Below are positions 24,663 to 37,100 of a DNA stretch of 64,000 nucleotides, piece after piece; position 1 is the first letter of the stretch; each line of letters opens with the position of its first letter. Made by a program: the position numbers and the translations under genes. Location of the stretch: contig NZ_CP050133.1 of the NCBI RefSeq assembly GCF_011612585.1, forward strand, positions 1,612,001 to 1,676,000. Direction: 5' to 3'. Source of the stretch: Streptococcus cristatus ATCC 51100 (lineage in GTDB: Bacteria; Bacillota; Bacilli; Lactobacillales; Streptococcaceae). Under the pieces are notes generated by a model. The model was given only the letters and a program-made list of their open reading frames with translations. It had not been told where the DNA came from and searched no databases.

Positions 24663-25829
24663 TTAAAGAATACTGGAGGCAGCTTCAAAGCGCTTTTCAC
24701 CATCCAGATAAGTAGCAACCAGCTCCAAATCCTTGTCCAGCACGATAAAATCGGCATCATAGCCTTCCTTGATCTGGCCACAGACATCGTCAATGTGGAC
24801 GGATTTTGCTGGGATGAGACTGGCCATCATGACTGCTTGGTGAGGATTTGCGATGCCCCACTCAACCACATTTTTCAGGCCGTCTTTGAGCTGCAGGATT
24901 GATCCTGCCAAGTTGCCAGTCGATTTGAGACGAGCTGTGCCATTGGCTACCACCACTGGAAATTCTCCCAGCATATAGTCACCATCTTCCAGCCCACCTG
25001 CAGTCATACAGTCTGTGATGAGGGCTACATGTTCATGGCCCTTTTGCTTGAGCAAAATATCACAGGCCTTGGGATCTACGTGGTGCCCATCACAAATCAA
25101 CTCTGCGTAAGTGTGAGGCAGCTCGTACATAGCCCCAACCATACCTAGTTCACGGTGGGTCAAGCCCCGCATACCATTGTAGGCATGTACCCAAACACTG
25201 GCTCCTGCTTCCACTGCTGCCTTAGCTTCGTCATAGGTCGCATTAGAGTGCCCCAAAGCGACTGTCACACCTTCATCAGTGATGGTGCGGACAAATTCTT
25301 CCACGCCCTCACGCTCAGGTGCCAAAGCAATCTTATTTAGCAGGCCATTGGCTGCCTTTTGCCAAGCACGAAATTCATCCATACGAGGGTCCTTCATGTA
25401 GGCTGGGTTTTGGGCACCCTTGTACTTTTCAGTGAAGTAAGGCCCTTCAAAGTAGAGACCGCGAATCTTGGCACCACTTGCTTCTTGATAGCGCGCACCA
25501 ATATTCTCCGTCACAGCTAGAAGTTGCTCGTAAGATGATGTCAGCGTAGTCGGCAGGAAACTAGTCACCCCAGTCGTCAAAAGCCCTTCACTCATGGTAT
25601 GGAGGGTACCTTCGATGTTATTGTCCATGACATCGACCCCACCAAAACCATGGACATGGGTATCCACCAGACCCGGTGCGACAGAGTAGCCTGTGTAATC
25701 CACCACTTCCGCATCCGCAGGGACTTCCTGTACTAATTTTCCAAATTTTCCATCAATCACTTCTAAAAATCCACCCTTGCGAATCCCTTGAGGATAGAAG
25801 AACTGATCGGCTTTTATATATTTAGGCAT
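24663..25829 (-). CDS. nagA: N-acetylglucosamine-6-phosphate deacetylase
   Basis: A 388-residue amidohydrolase that removes acetate from GlcNAc-6-phosphate in the amino-sugar pathway, feeding glucosamine-6-phosphate to NagB or GlmS. Metal and substrate residues are visible in APGLVDTHVHGFGGVDVMD (near residue 52), YFEGPYFTEKYKGAQNP (near 127), ALGHSNATYDEA (near 192), VWVHAYNGMRGLTHRE (near 213) and LITDCMTAGG (near 270). The gene stands alone, with a good promoter and a possible CcpA site over the -10. GAGGAGG precedes the ATG. Confidence 0.95.
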   Translation of the reverse strand: MPKYIKADQFFYPQGIRKGGFLEVIDGKFGKLVQEVPADAEVVDYTGYSVAPGLVDTHVHGFGGVDVMDNNIEGTLHTMSEGLLTTGVTSFLPTTLTSSYEQLLAVTENIGARYQEASGAKIRGLYFEGPYFTEKYKGAQNPAYMKDPRMDEFRAWQKAANGLLNKIALAPEREGVEEFVRTITDEGVTVALGHSNATYDEAKAAVEAGASVWVHAYNGMRGLTHRELGMVGAMYELPHTYAELICDGHHVDPKACDILLKQKGHEHVALITDCMTAGGLEDGDYMLGEFPVVVANGTARLKSTGNLAGSILQLKDGLKNVVEWGIANPHQAVMMASLIPAKSVHIDDVCGQIKEGYDADFIVLDKDLELVATYLDGEKRFEAASSIL

Positions 25830-25865
25830 CTGACTGCCTCCTCTTGTTCTATTTCTATTGACTCT

Positions 25866-25894
25866 ATTATAACGCTTTCTATTTTATTTGTAAA
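25866..25894 (-). promoter_or_regulatory. nagA promoter with a cre-like site over the -10
   Basis: On the minus strand -35 TTTACA (25889-25894) and -10 TATAAT (25866-25871) are spaced by 17 bp. AGAAAGCGTTATAA (25867-25880) overlaps the -10 and resembles the CcpA cre core, though its right half is degenerate. Carbon control of nagA would be expected, so this is plausible. Confidence 0.55.
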
Positions 25895-25947
25895 TGGTCT
25901 ATACCTCTTTTTTAGAAAAATTTATTATATTATTTAAATCAAGAAAA

Positions 25948-26122
25948 GAGAGTGGGACAGAAATCGGTAATTCGTTAGAATTCGATTTCGTCGTCCCACC
26001 TCCGCACAGTTGAGTAGGGCTGTAAAAGCTGATGAAATCAGCGTAGTAGAGCCCACTCAACCACTGCGTCTTGCTCGACAATCCAAAGACAATTGAGAGG
26101 CTAGGACTTTTGTCCCAGCCTC
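25948..26122 (-). repeat. Structured dispersed repeat, copy 2 (compact)
   Basis: A 175-bp element in opposite orientation to the one at 1617-1926. It folds into three successive hairpins: a nested 48-bp stem (GTGGGAC/GTCCCAC, GAAATCG/CGATTTC, AATTC/GAATT), a long GTTGAG...CTCAAC stem with an inner GCTGAT-GAA-ATCAGC, and GAGGCTAGGAC-TTTT-GTCCCAGCCTC. Both outer ends start GAG..TGGGACA. It lies between the Na/Pi cotransporter stop (9 bp away) and nagA. No coding potential. Confidence 0.82.
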
Positions 26123-26130
26123 TTTCTGTC

Positions 26131-27762
26131 TTAAATTTGTTCCATCTGTACTTTCTCAGCCAAATTCATGGCGTGGTCAGCAACTCTGGTATAGTGGGAA
26201 ATAATATCGATGAAGTTGACCCCAGCCTGAGGCGTACATTCTCCCTTGTTGAGACGGGCAATGTGAGTCTTGCGCAAGCTGCGTTCTAGCTTGTCAATAG
26301 CTGTATGCTTAGCTTCTAAAGTGTTGGCCAATTCCACATCATTTGTTTCCACAGAAGTCAAAGCTTCTTTGATAAAGTCCAAGGTCAGTTGATAAATGTT
26401 TTCCAACTCTGCTAAGGCAGCTGGTGAAAATTCCACTTTCTTACGGTGCAAGTAGTCTGTCAAATTCAACAAAGCTTCTGAGTGGTCACCGATTCTCTCC
26501 AAATCACGGCTAGAGTCCAGAATGCTGGTCAAGACTTCACTCTCTTTTGGATTGAGCTGCTGACCAGATAGGACAATCAGATAGCGAGTTAATTCATCAT
26601 CAATGGCATTGATGGCTTCCTCTGTCTTATGGCCCTTCTCAGCGGATTTCTCTTCGTAATTAATAATATAATCATAGGCCAATTCGAAAGATTTAGCCGC
26701 GTAGCCACCCAAGTGAAGGAGTTCCTTTTTAGCATTTCCCAGAGCCAATGATGGCGCTTGGTCGATCAAAATCATATCTAGGTAGAGAGATTCGTATTTA
26801 ACGGTTTCATCCTCACCCGGAATCAGCTTGGTAACCAAATAAGCTAGAAGGCCGATAAAAGGAAACTGGATAATAGTATTGGTAATATTAAAGGTTCCGT
26901 GGGCAAAGGCAATAGTCATTTCTGGTGACAAATGCAAGGCTGTCTCAAACCACTGAATCAGTGATGTGAAAGGCAGCAGGAAGAGCATACAGATGACTGT
27001 TCCCACAACGTTAAAGGCTACATGGGCTCCAGCGACACGCTTGGCTGCGATATTAGCCCCCAAGGAAGCAATAATCGCTGTAATCGTCGTTCCGATATTG
27101 TCACCAAAGAGAACTGGTAAAGCTCCTTGCAGGTCAATGAGATTGCTGGCATAGAGATTTTGCAGAATCCCGATGGTCGCCGAAGATGCTTGAATGAGCA
27201 GGGTCAAGCCCGTTCCGACAAAGACACCCAAGACTGGATTTTTACTCAGCTGAACCATGTAATCTCGGAAGACTTGCAAGTCTTTGAGAGGCTCCATGGC
27301 TCCACTCATGAGATTGAGGGCGAAAAAGATGCCACCGACACCAAAGAGGATACGCCCGACATTGTTCACTGAGCGATTCTTGGTGAAAAAGAGGCAAACC
27401 GCACCGACAAAGAGCAAGGGCAGGGCGTAATCACCCAGCTTAAAACCAATGATGAAAGAGGTCACGGTCGTACCAATATTGGCCCCCATGACAATCCCGA
27501 TAGCCTGACGCAGGGTCAACAGCCCCGCACTCACCAGACCAACTGTGATCACTGTCACACCTGAACTAGACTGGATCAGGGCTGTCATCCCGATCCCAAC
27601 TAGCACACCTAAAAAAGGATTGCTCGTGTATTTATCAATGAAATAGCGCAGGCGGTCTCCCGCTGCCTGCTGCAAGCCGTCTCCCATCATACGAATACTG
27701 TATAGGAACAGCCCCAAGCCTCCTAAAAAGCTAAATATAATTTCTTGCCAATTAATGGACAT
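26131..27762 (-). CDS. Na/Pi cotransporter family protein with PhoU-like C-terminus
   Basis: A 543-residue membrane protein. The N-terminal 300 residues carry the paired Na/Pi_cotrans repeats, visible as QSSSGVTVITVGLVSAG (near residue 64) and its twin QASSATIGILQNLYAS (near 192), with GANIGTT and GDNIGTTITAI following each. From about residue 340 the sequence changes to a charged helical PhoU-like bundle (LERIGDHSEALLNL and VADHAMNLAEKV). Such proteins export or import phosphate with sodium; direction is not known for streptococci. GGAGG lies upstream of the ATG. The stop codon is followed by the structured repeat. Confidence 0.9.
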   Translation of the reverse strand: MSINWQEIIFSFLGGLGLFLYSIRMMGDGLQQAAGDRLRYFIDKYTSNPFLGVLVGIGMTALIQSSSGVTVITVGLVSAGLLTLRQAIGIVMGANIGTTVTSFIIGFKLGDYALPLLFVGAVCLFFTKNRSVNNVGRILFGVGGIFFALNLMSGAMEPLKDLQVFRDYMVQLSKNPVLGVFVGTGLTLLIQASSATIGILQNLYASNLIDLQGALPVLFGDNIGTTITAIIASLGANIAAKRVAGAHVAFNVVGTVICMLFLLPFTSLIQWFETALHLSPEMTIAFAHGTFNITNTIIQFPFIGLLAYLVTKLIPGEDETVKYESLYLDMILIDQAPSLALGNAKKELLHLGGYAAKSFELAYDYIINYEEKSAEKGHKTEEAINAIDDELTRYLIVLSGQQLNPKESEVLTSILDSSRDLERIGDHSEALLNLTDYLHRKKVEFSPAALAELENIYQLTLDFIKEALTSVETNDVELANTLEAKHTAIDKLERSLRKTHIARLNKGECTPQAGVNFIDIISHYTRVADHAMNLAEKVQMEQI

Positions 27763-28078
27763 TTCTTTTCCTCCGAAAAATAAATAGCGGATAATCTCCT
27801 ATACTATTTTAAAACATCCAGCCTAATCTCACAAGCCTTTTCTAAAAAAGAATCAAATTATTTTTTGCTAATTTTGAAACTTTTATTTTCATCACACTCA
27901 AGACCAAACCAGAGCAAGCGACAAGGCTCTCTCACTACAAGAAAAGACAAGTAGACAGAACTAAATTTCAATATTTTTAGCTTGGTTCATCGCTTTCTAG
28001 TCTCAGGCTCAAAACATCTAAATTGCCCAGTTTATCTTTTATCTCAGCATAACTCACATTCTATACATGCAAAAAGCA
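27763..28078. other. Intergenic region between the cotransporter and the SRR adhesin gene
   Basis: About 316 bp without a plausible gene on either strand. A TATAGG/TAAAAT-like stretch near 27795-27810 probably holds the cotransporter promoter. I see no repeat, tRNA or clear hairpin before the adhesin terminator. Confidence 0.5.
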
Positions 28079-28112
28079 AAAATCCCAGATAGCTATAGGC
28101 TATCTGGGATTT
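28071..28112 (-). terminator. Terminator of the SRR adhesin gene
   Basis: AAATCCCAGATAGC (from 28080) pairs perfectly with GCTATCTGGGATTT (ending 28112) around a 5-nt loop. On the minus strand it runs into TTTTTGCTTTTT. It lies about 45 nt after the adhesin stop codon. Confidence 0.9.
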
Positions 28113-28159
28113 GCGTTCCATCGCTAAAGTGCTGGTATCATTTTAGCTAGGTCTTAAGA

Positions 28160-31100
28160 TTAGTCTTCCAAGTTCACATCAGATGTTGATTCTTTCTTCT
28201 TTTTGTTCTTAAGAAAGGCTGATGCCAACGTTGCTATTCCTAATCCAAGCGCTGCTAATGGATTATTGGCAGTTCCTGTATTTGGCAAAGCTTTAGTGTT
28301 TGGAGTAACCTTGACTTTTTCTGGTTGTGCAGGCTGTGGCTTAGGTGCTTGAGAGTGATTTGTCGCACTAGATACAGATGCACTTTCAGACAGACTAGTA
28401 GAGATACTTGCGCTATCACTCAGTGACACACTTGCGGATGTGCTCAATGAAGCAGAAACACTCATGCTCAAGTAGGCACTTGCTGAAAGTGAATCGTCGG
28501 CGATGGCATGACTGGCACTGATTGAACCTGAAATGCTTGCACTTGTACTCAATGAAGTAGAGATAGACTGACTATCACTTACAGAAGCTGAAGTACTTGC
28601 ACTTACAGACGCGAGGTAGCTTGGCAGGTTAAACTCTGGCTTAGACTCGCTGGTTGGATCACCCTTACTATAGCTGAATGAGTTTGACTCTTGTGACACA
28701 CTTGTACTCAAGCTGCTTGAAAGGCTATCGCTAAGTGATGTAGAGGTACTTACGCTTGCTGACTCTGACGCACTGACTGAAGCCGATACGCTGGTGCTTA
28801 AGCTTGCTCTTGCTGATATAGATTCGCTTATGCTCAGTGATGCCAAATCATTTTCACTTGCAAGAGCAGATGCGCTAGCGCTCAATAACACTGAAGTGCT
28901 CTCGCTTGTTGAGACTGATTGGCTACTGCTTACAGAAGACGATGCACTCTCGCTTACTGAGATTGAAGCACTGAGACTTGTGCTTATGCTTGTACTTGTT
29001 GAATCTGACGCGCTGAGTGAGGCACTGAGGCTGGTGCTCAAACTTGTGCTTGCTGAATCTGAGGCACTAATTGAGGCACTGAGGCTTGTACTCAAGCTGG
29101 TGCTTGATGAATCTGAGGCACTGAGTGAGGCACTGAGACTTGTGCTCAGGCTCGTGCTTGATGAATCTGAAGCGCTAATTGAGGCACTGAGGCTTGTACT
29201 CAAGCTGGTGCTTGATGAATCTGAAGCGCTAATTGAGGCACTGAGGCTGGTGCTCAGACTAGTACTTGTTGAATCTGAGGCACTGATTGAGGCACTTAGA
29301 CTTGTGCTCAAGCTGGTGCTTGCTGAATCTGAGGCACTGAGTGATGCACTTAGACTTGTACTCAAGCTGGTGCTTGCTGAATCTGAGGCACTGAGTGATG
29401 CACTGAGACTTGTGCTCAAACTTGTGCTTGTTGAATCTGAGGCACTGAGTGAAGCACTTAGACTTGTGCTCAAACTTGTACTTACTGAATCTGAGGCACT
29501 GAGTGAAGCACTTAGACTTGTGCTCAAACTTGTACTTGCTGAGTCTGAGGCACTGATTGATGCACTGAGGCTGGTGCTCAAGCTGGTGCTGGCTGAATCT
29601 GAGGCGCTGATTGATGCACTGAGGCTTGTGCTCAAGCTGGTGCTTGATGAATCTGAAGCGCTAATTGAGGCACTGAGGCTGGTACTCAAGCTGGTGCTTG
29701 ATGAATCTGAAGCGCTAATTGAGGCACTGAGACTTGTACTCAAGCTGGTGCTTGATGAATCTGAGGCACTGATTGATGCACTGAGACTTGTGCTCAAGCT
29801 GGTGCTTGATGAATCTGAAGCGCTGAGTGAGGCACTGAGGCTGGTACTCAAACTTGTGCTGGCTGAATCTGAAGCGCTAATTGAGGCACTGAGGCTGGTA
29901 CTCAAGCTGGTGCTTGATGAATCTGAAGCGCTAATTGAGGCACTGAGGCTGGTACTCAAGCTGGTGCTTGATGAATCTGAGGCACTGATTGAGGCACTGA
30001 GGCTGGTGCTCAAACTTGTACTTGCTGAGTCGCTTGCACTAATTGAGGCACTGAGGCTCGTGCTCAAACTTGTACTTGCTGAGTCGCTTGCACTAATTGA
30101 GGCACTGAGACTTGTGCTCAAGCTGGTGCTTGCTGAATCTGAAGCGCTAATTGAAGCACTGAGGCTGGTACTCAAGCTGGTGCTTGATGAATCTGAAGCG
30201 CTAATTGAGGCACTGAGGCTGGTACTCAAGCTGGTGCTTGATGAATCTGAAGCGCTAATTGAGGCACTGAGGCTGGTACTCAAGCTGGTGCTTGCTGAAT
30301 CTGAAGCGCTGAGTGAGGCACTGAGGCTGGTGCTCAGACTAGTACTTGCTGAATCTGAAGCGCTAATTGAGGCACTGAGACTTGTACTCAAGCTGGTGCT
30401 TGCTGAATCTGAAGCGCTAATTGAGGCACTGAGACTTGTACTCAAGCTGGTGCTTGCTGAATCTGAAGCGCTGAGTGAGGCACTGAGGCTTGTACTCAAG
30501 CTGGTGCTTGCTGAATCTGAAGCGCTAATTGAGGCACTGAGGCTGGTGCTCAAGCTTGCATTTGATGACTCTGATGCACTAATTGAGGCACTGAGACTTG
30601 TGCTCAAGCTGGTGCTTGCTGAATCTGAAGCGCTAATTGAGGCACTGAGGCTAGTGCTCAGACTAGTACTTGCTGAATCTGAAGCGCTAATTGAGGCACT
30701 GAGGCTTGTACTCAAGCTGGTGCTTGCTGAATCTGAAGCACTGATTGATGCACTTAGACTAGTACTCAAACTTGTACTTGCTGAGTCGCTTGCACTAAGT
30801 GACGCACTGAGGCTGGTGCTCAAGCTGGTGCTTGCTGAATCTGAAGCACTAATTGAGGCACTGAGGCTAGTACTCAAGCTGGTGCTTACTGAATCTGAAG
30901 CACTGAGTGAAGCACTTAGACTTGTGCTCAAACTTGTACTTGCTGAATCTGAAGCACTGATTGATGCACTGAGGCTTGTACTCAAGCTGGTGCTTGCTGA
31001 ATCTGAAGCACTAATTGAGGCACTGAGGCTAGTACTCAAGCTGGTGCTTGCTGAATCTGAAGCACTAATTGAGGCACTGAGGCTTGTACTCAAGCTGGTG

Positions 31101-34100
31101 CTTGCTGAATCTGATGCGCTAATTGAAGCACTGAGACTTGTGCTCAAACTTGTGCTGGCTGAATCTGAGGCGCTAATTGAGGCACTGAGGCTCGTGCTCA
31201 AACTTGTACTTGCTGAATCTGAAGCACTGAGTGAGACACTGAGACTTGTGCTCAGGCTCGTGCTGGCTGAATCTGAGGCGCTAATTGAGGCACTGAGGCT
31301 GGTGCTCAAGCTTGCACTTGATGACTCTGATGCACTAATTGAGGCACTGAGACTTGTGCTCAAGCTGGTGCTTGATGAATCTGAAGCGCTAATTGAGGCA
31401 CTGAGGCTGGTGCTCAGACTAGTACTTGTTGAATCTGAGGCACTGATTGATGCACTGAGACTTGTGCTCAAGCTGGTGCTTGCTGAATCTGAGGCACTGA
31501 GTGATGCACTTAGACTTGTACTCAAGCTGGTGCTTGCTGAATCTGAGGCACTGAGTGATGCACTTAGACTTGTACTCAAGCTGGTGCTTGATGAATCTGA
31601 GGCACTGATTGATGCACTGAGACTTGTGCTCAAACTTGTGCTTGTTGAATCTGAGGCACTGAGTGATGCACTTAGACTTGTGCTCAAACTTGTACTTACT
31701 GAATCTGAGGCACTGAGTGATGCACTTAGACTTGTGCTCAAACTTGTACTTGCTGAGTCTGAGGCACTGATTGATGCACTGAGGCTGGTGCTCAAGCTGG
31801 TGCTTGATGAATCTGAGGTACTGATTGATGCACTGAGGCTGGTGCTCAAGCTGGTGCTGGCTGAATCTGAGGCGCTGATTGATGCACTGAGGCTGGTACT
31901 CAAGCTGGTGCTTGATGAATCTGAAGCGCTAATTGAGGCACTGAGGCTTGTACTCAAGCTGGTGCTTGATGAATCTGAAGCGCTAATTGAGGCACTGAGG
32001 CTGGTGCTCAGACTAGTACTTGTTGAATCTGAGGCACTGATTGAGGCACTGAGACTTGTGCTCAAGCTGGTGCTTGATGAATCTGAAGCGCTGAGTGAGG
32101 CACTGAGGCTGGTACTCAAACTTGTGCTGGCTGAATCTGAAGCGCTAATTGAGGCACTGAGGCTTGTACTCAAGCTGGTGCTTGATGAATCTGAAGCGCT
32201 AATTGAGGCACTGAGGCTTGTACTCAAGCTGGTGCTTGATGAATCTGAGGCACTGATTGAGGCACTGAGGCTGGTGCTCAAACTTGTACTTGCTGAGTCG
32301 CTTGCACTTACTGAGACAGACTGGCTTGCGCTCAATGACGTTGAAGCTGATTCACTTGTTGAAACTGATTGACTCAGGCTTACTGATGCTGAAGCACTTG
32401 TGCTTTCTGAAACGGATTGACTCAGGCTCACTGATGCTGAAGCACTTGCACTTACTGAGACAGACTGGCTTGTTGAGACAGACTGGCTTGCGCTCAATGA
32501 TGCTGAGGCACTTGCACTTGCTGAGACAGACTGGCTCAAGCTCAGTGACGCTGAAGCAGACTCGCTTGCTGAAACGGATTGACTTAAGCTCAACGAAGAT
32601 GAGGCACTTGCACTTACTGAGACAGACTGACTTGTGCTCAATGAAGTTGAAGCTGATTCACTTGTTGAAACTGATTGACTCAAGCTCAACGAAGCGGAGG
32701 CACTTGCACTTGTTGAAACTGACTGACTCAAGCTTACTGATGCTAAAGCACTTGCACTTACTGAGACAGACTGGCTTGCGCTCAATGACGTTGAAGCTGA
32801 TTCACTTGTTGAAACTGATTGACTCAGGCTCATTGACGCTGAAGCAGATTCGCTTGTTGAGACTGACTGGCTGGTGCTCATTGACGTTGAAGCTGATTCA
32901 CTTGTTGAAACTGACTGGCTGGTGCTCAATGATGCTGAAGCAGACTCACTTGCTGAAACTGACTGGCTTGCGCTCAATGACGCTGAAGCAGACTCGCTTG
33001 CTGAGACAGACTGGCTGGTGCTCATTGACGTTGAAGCTGATTCACTTGCTGAGACAGACTGGCTCAAGCTCAATGACGCTGAAGCTGATTCACTTGTTGA
33101 AACTGACTGGCTCAAGCTTAACGAAGCTGAAGCACTATTACTCAATGAGACTGACTGACTCAAGCTCAATGACGCTGAAGCACTTGCACTTACTGAGACA
33201 GACTGGCTACCGCTCAATGAAGTTGAAGCACTCTTACTTAGTGAAACCGATTGACTCAAGCTCAACGAAGCTGAAGCGCTTGTGCTTGTTGAAACTGATT
33301 GGCTCAAGCTTACTGATGCTGAAGCACTTGCGCTTGTTGAGACAGACTGGCTGGTGCTCAATGAGGTTGAAGCACTGGCACTTGCTGAAACGGATTGACT
33401 TAAGCTCAATGAAGTTGAAGCTGATTCACTTGTTGAAACTGACTGGCTCAGGCTTACTGATGCTGAAGCACTGGCACTTGTTGAAACGGGTTGGCTCAAG
33501 CTCAATGACGCTGAGGCACTTGTGCTTACTGATACAGACTGGCTTGCGCTCATTGAGCTTGAAGCTGATTCACTTGTTGAAACTGATTGACTCAAGCTTA
33601 CTGATGCTGAATTGCTTGCACTTGTTGATACAGACTGATTCAAGCTCAACGAAGCTGAAACACTTGCGCTTGTTGAGACAGACTGGCTTGCGCTCAATGA
33701 AGCTGAGGCACTTGCACTTGCTGAGACAGATTGACTCAAACTCAATGACGCTGAAGCTGACTCGCTTGTTGAAACGGATTGGCTCAGGCTTACTGATGCT
33801 GAAGCACTTGCACTTACTGAGACTGACTGGCTCAAGCTCAACGAAGCTGAAGTACTTACACTTGCTGAAACTGACTGACTCAAGCTTACTGATGCTGAAG
33901 TGCTTGTGCTTGCTGATACAGACTGGCTCAGACTTACTGATGCTGAAGCACTTGCACTTGTTGAAACGGATTGACTCAAGCTTACTGATGCTGAAGCACT
34001 TGCGCTTGTTGAGACAGATTGGCTGCCACTCAACGAAGCTGAGGCTGACTGGCTCAAGCTCATTGACGCTGAAGCAGACTCGCTTGCTGAGACTGACTGG

Positions 34101-37100
34101 CTGGTGCTCAGTGACGCTGAAGCACTGGCACTTACTGAGACTGACTGGCTGGTGCTCAACGAAGCTGAAGCACTTGTACTTACTGAGACTGACTGGCTCA
34201 AGCTCATTGACGCTGAAGCACTGGCACTTGTTGAGACTGACTGGCTTGCGCTCAATGACGTTGAAGCTGATTCACTTGTTGAAACTGACTGACTCAAGCT
34301 CATTGACGCTGAAGCACTTGCACTTGCTGAGACTGACTGGCTCAAGCTCAGTGACGCTGAAGCACTGGCACTTACTGAGACTGACTGGCTGGTGCTCAAT
34401 GAAGTTGAAGCTGATTCACTTGTTGAAACTGACTGGCTCAGGCTCAATGATGCTGAGGCACTTGCACTTGCTGATACAGACTGGCTAGTGCTCAATGAAG
34501 TTGAAGCAGATTCGCTTGTTGAAACTGACTGGCTCAGGCTCAATGATGCTGAAGCATACTCGCTTGTTGAAACTGACTGGCTCAAGCTCAATGACGCTGA
34601 AGCACTTGCGCTTGTTGAGACAGATTGGCTGCCACTCAACGAAGCTGAGGCTGATTCACTTGCTGAAACTGATTGGCTCAGGCTCAATGATGCTGAAGCA
34701 TACTCGCTTGTTGAAACTGACTGGCTCAGGCTTACTGACGCTGAAGCACTTGCACTTACTGAGACTGACTGACTCAAGCTCAATGAGGCTGAAGCAGACT
34801 CGCTTGTCGAAACTGACTGGCTCAGGCTTTCTGATGCTGAAGCACTTGCACTTGCTGAGACTGACTGGCTCAAGCTCAATGACGCTGAAGCACTCGTACT
34901 TGTTGAAACTGATTGGCTACCACTCAATGAAGTTGAAGCACTATTACTTAGTGAGATGGATTGGCTCAAGCTCAACGAAGCTGAGGCACTTGCACTTGTT
35001 GAAACGGATTGACTCAAGCTTACTGATGCTGAAGCACTTGCACTTACTGAGACTGACTGGCTGGTGCTCAATGACGTTGAAGCTGATTCACTTACTGAGA
35101 CAGATTGGCTCAAGCTCATTGACGCTGAAGCACTTGCACTTACTGAGACTGACTGACTCAAGCTCAATGACGCTGAAGCAGACTCGCTTGTCGAAACTGA
35201 CTGGCTCAGGCTTTCTGATGCTGAAGCACTTGCACTTGCTGAGACTGACTGGCTCAAGCTCAATGACGCTGAAGCACTCGTACTTGTTGAAACTGATTGG
35301 CTCAGGCTCAATGATGCTGAAGTGCTTGTGCTTGCTGAAACTGACTGGCTGGTGCTCAATGAGCTTGAAACAGATTCACTTGCTGAAACTGACTGGCTCA
35401 AGCTCAATGAGGTTGAAGCAGATTCACTTGTTGAGACTGACTGGCTTGCGCTCAATGACGCTGAAGCAGATTCACTTGTTGAGACTGACTGGCTTGCGCT
35501 TAATGAGGCTGAAGCACTTGCACTTACTGAGACTGACTGGCTGGTGCTCAATGAGCTTGAAACAGATTCACTTGTTGAAACTGACTGGCTCAAGCTCAAT
35601 GACGCTGAAGCACTTGCACTTGTTGAAACTGATTGACTCAAGCTTACTGATGCTGAAGCAGACTCGCTTGCTGAAACAGACTGGCTTGCGCTCATTGAGG
35701 TTGAAGCTGATTCACTTGTTGAAACTGACTCGCTCAGGCTTACTGATGCTGAAGTGCTTGTGCTTGCTGAGACAGACTGGCTGGTGCTCAATGAGGTTGA
35801 AGCTGACTCGCTTGTTGAAACTGACTGGCTTAGGCTTACTGATGCTGAAGTGCTTGCACTTACTGAGACAGACTGACTCAAGCTCAATGATGCTGAGGCA
35901 CTTGTGCTTACTGAGACAGACTGACTTGCGCTCATTGAGGTTGAGGCACTTGCACTTGCTGAGACTGACTGGCTCAAGCTCATTGACGCTGAGGCACTTG
36001 TGCTTACTGAGACTGACTGGCTTGCGCTCATTGAGGTTGAGGCACTTGCACTTGCTGAGACTGACTGGCTCAAGCTCATTGACGCTGAGGCACTTGTGCT
36101 TACTGAGACAGACTGGCTTGCGCTCATTGAGGTTGAAGCTGATTCACTTGTTGATACAGACTGGCTCAAGCTTACTGACGCTGAAGCTGATTCACTTGCT
36201 GATACAGACTGACTCGTGCTCAACGATGCTGAGGCACTGGCACTTACTGAGACTGACTGGCTGGTGCTCAATGAAGTTGAAGCTGATTCACTTGCTGAAA
36301 CTGATTGACTCAAGCTCAACGATGCTGAGGCACTCGCGCTTGCTGAAACAGACTGGCTCAAGCTTACTGACGCTGAAGCACTTGCACTTGCTGAGACTGA
36401 CTGGCTCAAGCTCAATGAGGCTGAGGCGCTTGTGCTTGTTGAAACTGACTGGCTCAGGCTTACTGACGCTGAAGCACTGGCACTTGCTGAAACGGATTGG
36501 CTCAAGCTCAATGAGGCTGAGGCACTTGCACTTGCTGAGACAGACTGGCTGGTGCTCAATGAGCTTGAAGCTGATTCACTTGTTGAAACTGACTGGCTAC
36601 CACTCAATGAAGTTGAAGCTGACTCGCTTGTTGAAACTGACTGGCTCAAGCTTACTGATGCTGAAGTGCTTGTGCTTGCTGAGACAGACTGGCTTGCGCT
36701 CAATGAAGCTGAGGCACTTGCACTTGCTGAGACAGACTGGCTCAAGCTCAATGACGCTGAAGCAGACTCGCTTGTTGAAACGGACTGGCTTGCGCTCAAT
36801 GACGCTGAAGCTGATTCGCTTGCTGAAACTGATTGGCTCAGGCTCAATGATGCTGAAGCTGACTCGCTTGTTGAAACTGATTGACTCAAGCTTACTGATG
36901 CTGAAGCACTTGCACTTACTGAGACAGACTGGCTGGTGCTCAATGAGGTCGAGGCACTTGCACTTGCTGAAACTGACTGGCTCAGGCTTACTGATGCTGA
37001 AGCACTGGCACTTGCTGAGACAGACTGGCTCAAGCTCAACGAAGCTGAGGCACTTGTGCTTACTGAGACAGACTGGCTCAAGCTCAACGAAGCTGAGGCA

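Noticed and set aside
28794..32372. A 1192-codon open frame opposite the class B serine repeats
   Set aside because: It is a periodic shadow ([22 protein letters not shown]) of the serine repeat codons, without a ribosome site; the sense strand has signal peptide and LPNTG.
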